This document shows, in pieces, positions 57,354 to 64,000 of a stretch of DNA of 64,000 nt. Positions within the stretch are counted from its first letter, which is position 1. Every line of letters starts with the position of its first letter. This DNA comes from Cephalotus follicularis (lineage: Eukaryota; Streptophyta; Magnoliopsida; Oxalidales; Cephalotaceae). A program made the position numbers and the translations under genes. The stretch spans positions 623,408-687,407 of the forward strand of contig BDDD01000269.1 in assembly GCA_001972305.1 (NCBI GenBank), read 5' to 3'. Below the pieces are notes generated by a model. The model ran no database searches. It was not told the DNA's origin and saw nothing but the letters and a program-made list of their open reading frames with translations.

Positions 57354-58131
57354 CGACGATCCAGTGACTTTCATCAACCGGATAGACATTCCTTCCTATC
57401 TCGTTGATTTGATTGTCACCGTCTATTGGCTACTGATTGATTGAGCCATAAGTGTTGTGAGTCTAAGTTCAGAACGTTGGACCCTCATTCCCATTTCTCC
57501 ATTAGACATCACCACTTATCGGCATTGTACTGACAGATTGATTGTTTATATTGTGTGGATCCTATAGAGTGACCTTATGACCCGCATCGACATGTTAGGT
57601 TGTCGACTTTGTCCACCTATTTTGTCGATCGCGTCATTTATTGTATTGATCTGCTGACGAACAATACTGTTACTGATTGACGATTGATGCTCTCGGAGGG
57701 TCGTAGCTCCCTAACGGTATAATAGCTCCCCCATGGTTGTAGCTCATCGATACTGTATTGACCCCACCGTAGGCTGGAAGACCTATGAGTCCCAAACCTG
57801 ATCAGTTTGAGACAAATGGGTAGATCTCCCACCCTTTTCGAAGGACTACCTTCCGTGGGATTGATCATTGCTACTGATTGACACTGTACTGACCGAGGTC
57901 GCATGCTCTATAGGATATGATTGATTGATTGGGTGTTTGATGCACCACCACTGAGTGTCTATCATTGATTGATTGTTATAGATCCTATCCATATGCTCTG
58001 TTATGGGCCAGTGACATACGGATAGTAGATCACAAATTGTATTCATGCATTTGCCATATCATGCATTGATATTGTACACTGCTCATTTATATTGCATAAA
58101 CTGTCACCGATATTGCACACTGTACATGCAT
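57354..58131 (+). other. Central segment of LTR C
   Basis: Non-coding sequence between the two insertions, rich in GATTGATTG and TATTGTA words. It is continuous in style with 50600-51350 and 62593-63042. Confidence 0.5.
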
Positions 58132-58969
58132 TGTAATGCCCCAAACCCCAAGGGTCAACCCCAAGGTTTGATGCGCTATGACAGTACCATTCATTACCAA
58201 TATACAGCGGAATAAATTTAAAACATTTAAAACAATACAATGCATGCGGAACAGTCCAAATGAAATATCACTCATGTGGATAAAACTCAATGTTATACAA
58301 TATAGTCATAAATAAAGCTCTGCCACAAGTCGACAGGTCATAAAACAAAAATACAATATATTTATACTCCTGTGTCATCGACTGCAATAAGAGGGAGGAG
58401 ACTCACCCGGGACTTCAATCCTCAGCTTGCTGCGAAGCTTCACCTGTACCTAACCCATTACATTCAAATGAAATGGGTCAGCGACCACTGATCGTGTAGG
58501 AACTACCACCATGCATTTATGAATGCAAATGCAGCAAGCATATGCAATGCAAATGAGATGCAATAATAATAGTACAGTATAACACTTCATTCATTCGCTA
58601 CTAGCAGTCAATAACAGTACGATCCATTCCCTATCATTCCTTAACAGACATTCATTCCATAACAGTCCTCAACAGTCATTAACAGTTACTGACAGTCATT
58701 CACAATCATTAATCGTCATAATAAATCCTTCCTCGGCATCCCCTACTAAAGTAGGAGCAATAACACACTCCAGACGTTAAGGCAGAGGAGCAGGGATAGG
58801 AATAGATATTTCATTTTAGGCAGACTGGTTCCTCGGGTTTTAGGAAGAGCAATATACGCGCTCTAGGGGTAACAGGCCGATGAGAGGAACATAAACATTA
58901 TACAGTGTCAGTACCAATCATTCAGTACACTATACAATAATAATAACATTAACAGTAACAGTCAGTGTG

Positions 58970-59166
58970 GCTCATCTCGGTCGGTGATCAGTCGGCTCAT
59001 CTCGGTTGGTGATTCGACGACTCATCTCGGTCAGTGATCCATTGGGCTATCTCGGTGATCCACCAGGCTCAACTCAATTGGTGATCCTTTATCTCATCTT
59101 AAAGATAGCCTTACCGGCTCATCTCGGTCGGCGATCCCGTAGGCTCATATCGGTTGGTGATCCTGT
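58970..59166. repeat. Tandem repeat of about 30 bp, GGCTCATCTCGGTYGGTGATC
   Basis: Six to seven diverged units share CTCATCTCGGTCGGTGATC. The cleanest are at about 58972, 58995, 59022 and 59109. Confidence 0.85.
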
Positions 59167-59559
59167 ACACTACAATACATTATACTACACTACATTAACA
59201 GTACACTAATACTACATTGAGTGAGATCTGCCTTTATCATTTATTTACACTACATTTACCAATTTTTCTCTACAATTATTATCACTATAAGCACTACACT
59301 TATCACTGCACTTATCACTGAAGCATTCATTTCCCTATATTTTATCATTTCCCTTTTTGCAATAGTCGTTACTCACATAATATAACAATTTATACTTTAA
59401 AGCGTGTTGGCCTTTGCCACCCCGTTAATTGCCTTAACATGTGTTATTTCAATGATTAACAAACATGTAATACCTGTATGCATAATTCTCTAAGCTATCA
59501 ATTCATATACTCACTTGATTTAATGCCCAAAGTTGTGCAAAGGTTAATTCTACAGATAC

Positions 59560-60200
59560 AGGCAAAAACAGCCGACTGCCCAGGTTGGACAGCAGACTGT
59601 TTCGGTTGAGCAGTCGACTATTTTGATTAAACAACCGACTGGTTCTTGAAGGAATCCCAGCAACTGCAGGTATACTCCACACCAGCCGATTGCATCAGGG
59701 GAGCAGCCGACTGCCAGGTCAAAACAGCCGACTTCCAAGGAGGTCCAGTCGACTGTCAAGTGTGTCAAATTGAGGCAGTAGGATTTTGAACTCCATACCA
59801 CCTCAACCAGCGGACTGAAGCAGGACACCAGTCCACTGTCAAGGCTCACCAGTCAACTGTCAACATATCCAGCCGACTGTCAAGTGTGTCAAATTGAGGC
59901 AGTAGGTTTTTGAACTCCATACCACCTCAACCAGCCGACTGAAGCAGGACACCAGTCGACTGTCAAGGCTCACCAGTCAACTGTCAACATCTCCAGCCGA
60001 CTGTCAACAAAATTTGCAACATTTGGCAGTAGCTTTTTGGAAGTCCAATCCACCTCAACCAGCCGACTAGAACAGAGCACCAGCCGACTGTCAAGCCCCA
60101 CCAGCCGACTGCCCAGAGGAAGCAGCCGACTGCCTTCATCTAACGGCTATATTTGAAAAATGCACCATCAACTCCGGCTAACTGCCCAGGAAATCCAGCC
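59560..60200. repeat. CAGCCGACTG / CAGTCGACTG array in LTR B
   Basis: About 18-20 copies of CAGCCGACTG and variants (CAGTCGACTG, CAACCGACTG, CAGTCAACTG). The palindromic form CAGTCGACTG is the same word as in LTR A. Part of the array is organised as a 124-bp tandem repeat. Confidence 0.88.
59747..60118. repeat. Tandem repeat of 124 bp (three units)
   Basis: TGTGTCAAATTGAGGCAGTA begins at 59761 and again at 59885. The text between is nearly identical (ACTCCATACCACCTCAACC). A third, diverged unit follows from about 60009. Confidence 0.88.
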
Positions 60201-60239
60201 GACTGGATTGTGCCAGACATTCAAAAATAGATCCGTTGG

Positions 60240-60795
60240 AGCACATGTTTAGAAGCAAAAGTGGAGCATTCTTCAAAGAAGTTCAAGCAATCAAGTTGGA
60301 TAATCATTCAAGGCAACTCAAGCATCATTCTAAACAATCTCAACACCAAAAGAAAATATATTGAAGCAATTTCACACATTACAAAGCCTCCCCTTTATAC
60401 TTTCTCAATCATTAGAAGCTTTGTTAGAGTTGAGCTAAACTGTAAACAAATTCGTTGAGAATTTGTAAACCATTCAAACACTTTCAAATTTACTTGTAAA
60501 CAAGAGAGGTTGTCTCTTGTATAGCTCGGAAGGAGCAAACCTTGTATTTGCTTGGTTGAAGTGAAAGTCGTTGATCGGAGTTTCAGGCCCGGATTAGGGC
60601 ACACTAGTGAAATACTCAAGGGGAGGCCTTGAGGAGTGGACGTAGGGGGTTTTCCCAACCACTATATATTTGTTTGCAACTCTCTCAACCCTACACTCTT
60701 TAAATTTCCGCATTTGAGTGATTGTGATTAATTTGTTTCTAGGTTATTGCTAGTTTAATTTTATAAGTCTATTCNCCCCCCTCCTTCTAGATTTC
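60240..60795 (+). mobile_element. Possible copia LTR fragment inside LTR B
   Basis: The end of this segment (AAATTTCCGCATTTGAGTG, then TCTATTC, a C run and TCTAGATTTCCTACA) resembles the 3' end of several plant copia LTRs. The part before it reads like a transcribed leader. No TSD or left boundary could be set, so this is tentative. Confidence 0.35.
60775..60775. other. Ambiguous base (N) before a C run
   Basis: The only undetermined base in the window, in ATTCNCCCCC. It marks an uncertain homopolymer. Confidence 0.99.
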
Positions 60796-60834
60796 CTACA
60801 AAGCGCACTGTTTACTCTTTTGCGCACTAGCACC

Positions 60835-61930
60835 CTCGGGATGCATGCAGAGGAAGGTCCGGCACGCACCAATAGCGAATTCGAGAGCTCCAGTGCACGG
60901 TGTGCTTGGCATGGCAGAGAAGAGCTCGACATGGCATCACGGACGCATGGACAATGGAGGATTCGCCTGCGTTGCGTGCTCAGACGCTGTCAGAGGAGAG
61001 CGCAGCACTTCACATTGCTTGGCGCACATGGCAGAGGAAGCCATGGCTGGCTCCTCAGACATATAACACACTTTCACTACACTGGTATGTCCTCGGACGT
61101 GTGCTTCGGTGTCGAGACTCGTCCTCGAGCATCCATGGCATTCTCGAGCGTCGTCTGGCGTTCATGTGCTATGGCAGAGGGTTCAACGCAATGGCAGAGG
61201 ACGACGGAGGCTCATGGCGCATGCTCGGGGAGCATGGCATCCTCGGCGCGTTCCTCGGCACCTCAGCACAATGGGCATCTCGGCTCATTGGTTCCTCTAC
61301 TCAAAGTCCATCTCAGCGCATGGTAGACGATGGCGTGCTCTAATGCGTTAACAGAGGATAACTAGCATGCACTACCCCTGGACGCATGGCAGAGAAGAGC
61401 CATACATGGGTGGAGAGCTCTGGCAGTCGACTTGCAATGCTGAGGACGCATGTAGTCAGGGGAGAGCTCTACATATACGGCGTGAATGGAAGAGGGGAGC
61501 GCTTTGGCACGTTACTAGTTGGGTGCAAGCAGAGGACAAGCTCGGTCTTGGCATGTTTTGGAGAGCTCCCATGGCGGATAAGAGTTCTCCTGCGTTGCAT
61601 GTACGAGCGCTTGGCAGAGGAGAGCTGCTCAGCGCCGCTACATGCTCAGGTGCATGCGAATGAGAGCAAGGCGTCGTTACATGGCATGCTCTAGAAGCAT
61701 GACTCCACGGCGCATGGATCCTATGTTTTAAAGCAATAGGTTCCTCGACACTATGGCGCAAAGGGACGTATCGCGTCGCACGTTTGGGACACATGCACTG
61801 GTGAGCTTGGCGCCGTTTCATGGTAGATGATGACGAGCTCGGGTGCGTTCGTGCAAAGGAGCGAATGGCACAGGAGGAGTATGTATGCGTAACAGAACAC
61901 ATCTTCTGCACATGGACGGTATGCTCTCAT
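60835..61930. repeat. GC-rich block with ATGGCAGAGGA and GCGCATGG words (LTR B)
   Basis: ATGGCAGAG(G/A)A occurs about eight times, together with CATGGC, GCTCGG and GCGCATGG words, irregularly spaced. Frames stay open on both strands (up to 168 codons), but all three plus frames are open in the same places and none has a domain. I read it as repetitive non-coding DNA. Confidence 0.65.
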
Positions 61931-62316
61931 ACTGATAAGGCGCGCTTAACGCGAGCCGTCTCGGCATTACACTCCCACATTTGACAGCGCATAAACACTC
62001 AATATACCCTGCTCAGAGGACTATCAATTTTAATACATTCTTACATTCATTCATCCGGCACAATATAACACAGTATACGATATTCACAGTAAAATATGAG
62101 CACTGAGTAGGTGATAGAAACCTACTTGGACATCCTCTGGAGTCTGATCATGCCTTCATTTGCCTTGCTAATCTGTTTTAAATGCTCGTTTGCCTCCAGA
62201 GAGCTCATTTCTCCCATTACTTCTTCTTCCTTTACTTCACTAGCCATTCCTTCCTCATTTCTTATTGTCTCTTACTCTCTTAAAATTATCAGCAACCATC
62301 ACTACACCAACTTCCT

Positions 62317-62328
62317 TCTTTTTATAGC
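62317..62328 (-). promoter_or_regulatory. Candidate LTR B promoter (TATA box)
   Basis: The minus strand reads TAGCTATAAAAAGAAGG about 260 bp inside the LTR, followed by purine-rich leader-like sequence. This is the clearest TATA box among the three long LTRs. Confidence 0.5.
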
Positions 62329-63047
62329 TACTCGTGGAAGGCTCCAGAATTCTCTACACATTTCTACCATTTCATTCTCTAAATTGGGCTGGTGAACTTG
62401 CTTGTCGGTCCACTCTCCCTTCATTTCAATTTGGCCAAAGTCTTACTTGCTTCCTTTTATAATAACATAGCCCACTAATAATATATTTTAGGCCCAATAA
62501 ATAAATAGCCATTCCTTCATTAATTCCATTCTAGCCCAAAGGAAGTATTGTCAGTCCAATAGCTATTTTAAAATTCCGGGTGTTACATGTATACATGCTG
62601 CATGGGGTTTCTGCTTAGCCTTGTGGCTAATCTCATCCCTCGAGGTAGGATTGTGTTGTACTTTTATGTGCGGCATAGGTAGGGCAGCAGATGGTAGCGG
62701 ACAGAAAGATTGAAGTTTCGGTGCGACCGCATGATCGTTTGGATGTGACAGAGCCATCTTACAGATTGTACCGATGAGACTGAAGACTAGTGTTGTATGG
62801 AAATGTATCAGAATGAAATGACTGACATAGTGTTGTAACTGAATAAGTGTTGTATTATAATGACTGGTACTGTACCGTATTGTATCGCATGAATGAATAT
62901 TTGTATTGTATCTTCCGCATATGACATGTATTGAAAAGTTTTAAGTTTTTCCGCATTTTTATATTGTTAGTCCCGAACACTGTATTGTATATTGGATTGA
63001 GAGTAATGTCACATGTCCGTTCTGCGGACACGGGGTGTTACACATAA

Positions 63048-64000
63048 AGAAACTTTTTTTATTTATTTATATTCGCATTCTTATACAGGATCAATAAAAA
63101 AATATCATTTGAGGAAAAAAAAAGAAGAGAATCTAGATCTATAATCAATAGTAATAAATAAGATGGTTTTTTTTATCACTCTCAATACACATCATATCAT
63201 ACTACATAAAGTATATTAAAAATCAAATTTATATTTTTATATATCTATTTCTTTCTTCTCTTAAGAGTACTCGTTAATCAAACCTTTATAATAATCATTT
63301 TAAAACTAGCCATCAATTACAAGAATACAAGGAGAGTTAATTAGGAGAAGCAAGAAAGAAAACAAGTTGACAACAACATAAGCAAGTAAGACAACAACAA
63401 ATCTAGCTGACATAATTATCAAAAATTCAGTACCCTACGCAAGCATTTTTTTTTTCTTTTACAAGGTGATCACACGTGTTTTTATCACATCACGTAAAAA
63501 ATGAGTGAAAATGATACTTTATATTTCGTATTATCGCTATGATAGTTTGGAAGAAGCACCTAATTATAGTATATCCATTTATAGAGACAACAACTTTATC
63601 CGTCTTTGTAAGAATTCTATTCCAATCCAAAATGGAATAAAATTCTCAATAAAAAACAAGGAATGGGTTCGTCTGCTACCCAATAACTTTTTTTTTACTG
63701 ACATGAAAGTGATCAATAAAAATAAAAGAAAACGAAAATCACCGAAATAGAAAAAAGAAAACAAATCTTCTTTTTGCCTAAATTGCATACTGCCAATAAA
63801 ATGGCAAACATTTGTCAACATTTACCTCAACTGAACCGATGTTATATGTTGAATTGTTTGTCTTTTACGTAATTACGAATTTAAAATCAGCCCGCCCCAT
63901 TAATTACTATCCAATCATTCGATCAATAATGCAGTCACATGTCGCCATATACAGGTTTACCCACATTAATTGTTGCTGTAGCTAGGCACAATTTTTTTCT
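63048..64000. other. AT-rich 3' edge of the window
   Basis: AT-rich sequence with no supported gene except a doubtful small ORF at 63505-63750. T-runs occur at 63053-63060 and 63446-63455. Confidence 0.5.
63505..63750 (+). CDS. Unrecognised small ORF (81 codons), doubtful
   Basis: MKMILYISYYRYDSLEEAPN to a Lys-rich end (KNKRKRKSPK). The composition is Ile/Asn/Lys-rich, as expected from AT-rich DNA, but the middle (NSIPIQNGIKFSIKNKEWVR) reads somewhat protein-like. I do not recognise the family. No promoter or splice signals stand out. It may be chance, or an exon of a gene beyond the window edge. Confidence 0.2.
   Translation: MKMILYISYYRYDSLEEAPNYSISIYRDNNFIRLCKNSIPIQNGIKFSIKNKEWVRLLPNNFFFTDMKVINKNKRKRKSPK

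Larger units (their letters stand above)
58132..62587 (-). mobile_element. LTR B: long solo LTR (4,456 bp) nested in LTR C
   Basis: The ends are TGTAATGCCCC and CGGGTGTTACA. The flanks TGCAT (58127-58131) and TGTAT (62588-62592) match at four of five bases. Minus orientation is supported by a TATA box on that strand. It shares CAG(T/C)CGACTG sites with LTR A. It is larger than A and C because of internal tandem repeats (58970-59166, 59747-60118) and a GC-rich block, and possibly an inserted LTR fragment around 60240-60795. Confidence 0.72.
50169..63042 (+). mobile_element. LTR C: long solo LTR (about 2.4 kb) opened by two later insertions
   Basis: It begins TGTGACCCGAATTCCC and ends GGACACGGGGTGTTACA. 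The flanks TATAA (50164-50168) and CATAA (63043-63047) match at four of five bases. Its own segments are 50169-51357, 57354-58131 and 62593-63042. The gaps are a hAT transposon and LTR B. End design and inner features parallel LTR A and LTR B. A TATA-like ACTATATAAT (50357-50366) followed by a CT-rich stretch supports plus orientation. No internal retrotransposon genes are present. The left boundary is less certain than the right. Confidence 0.65.

Noticed and set aside
60820-61663. Several plus-strand open frames of 73-168 codons
   Set aside because: All three frames are open over the same GC-rich repetitive block, with no domain, no consistent codon pattern and word repeats (ATGGCAGAGG) read in different frames.
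61456-61911. Minus-strand open frame of 151 codons in LTR B
   Set aside because: It is a shadow of the same GC-rich block. The Ser/His-rich peptide has no family resemblance.

Overview
The window is nuclear DNA from a flowering plant, most likely a eudicot. The support is two plant-type genes with spliced or single-exon structure, long AT-rich intergenic tracts, and dense nested transposons of plant lineages (Ty1/copia, Ty3/gypsy of the Tat type with dual RNase H, hAT, Mutator-like and other MITEs). No species can be named from the sequence. I see no tRNA, rRNA or CRISPR array. Boundaries below were set by eye from terminal repeats and target-site duplications (TSDs).

Layout. 1-2500: TG-rich and AT-rich non-coding DNA with a 341-bp foldback MITE (9-bp TSD) and a second small MITE. 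2513-12085: a minus-strand Ty1/copia element (TSD CAATC) with decayed gag and pol. Its 5' LTR is split by a 2.73-kb solo LTR ('LTR A', 9263-11995, TSD GTCTC). 12702-17997: a plus-strand Ty1/copia element of Ale/Retrofit type (TSD AGATT). 18524-30525: a 12-kb minus-strand Ty3/gypsy Tat/Retand-like element. It carries an antisense extra gene (aORF, 19862-22203), a 23/46-bp satellite, and a hAT-type MITE inside gag. 30751-39885: foldback and TIR elements, several sharing a GTTTGGTAATGC-like terminus, in AT-rich DNA.

Host genes. An intronless ARM-repeat protein gene lies at 40510-42165 (+). A three-exon CASP-like membrane protein gene lies at 49137-48409 (-). Between them are a solo gypsy LTR (45431-46543, TSD GTCCC) and a Mutator-like foldback element (46775-47947).

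50169-63042 is one old long LTR ('LTR C', about 2.4 kb of its own sequence) opened by two insertions. The first is a 5,988-bp hAT transposon (51358-57345, perfect 8-bp TSD GCCATAGG) that holds a decayed BED/hATC transposase and a second, convergent gene of the putative plant transposon protein type. The second is another long solo LTR ('LTR B', 58132-62587). The last kilobase is AT-rich with one small unrecognised ORF.

The most unusual signal is that LTRs A, B and C, the copia leader and the hAT element each carry their own cluster of short, CpG-containing, palindrome-like words (CAGTCGACTG, GACATCGATGTC, GCGTCAACGC, CCGTCGACGCTT). The hAT element alone has about 38 copies in three blocks, and two of these blocks are inverted copies of each other.
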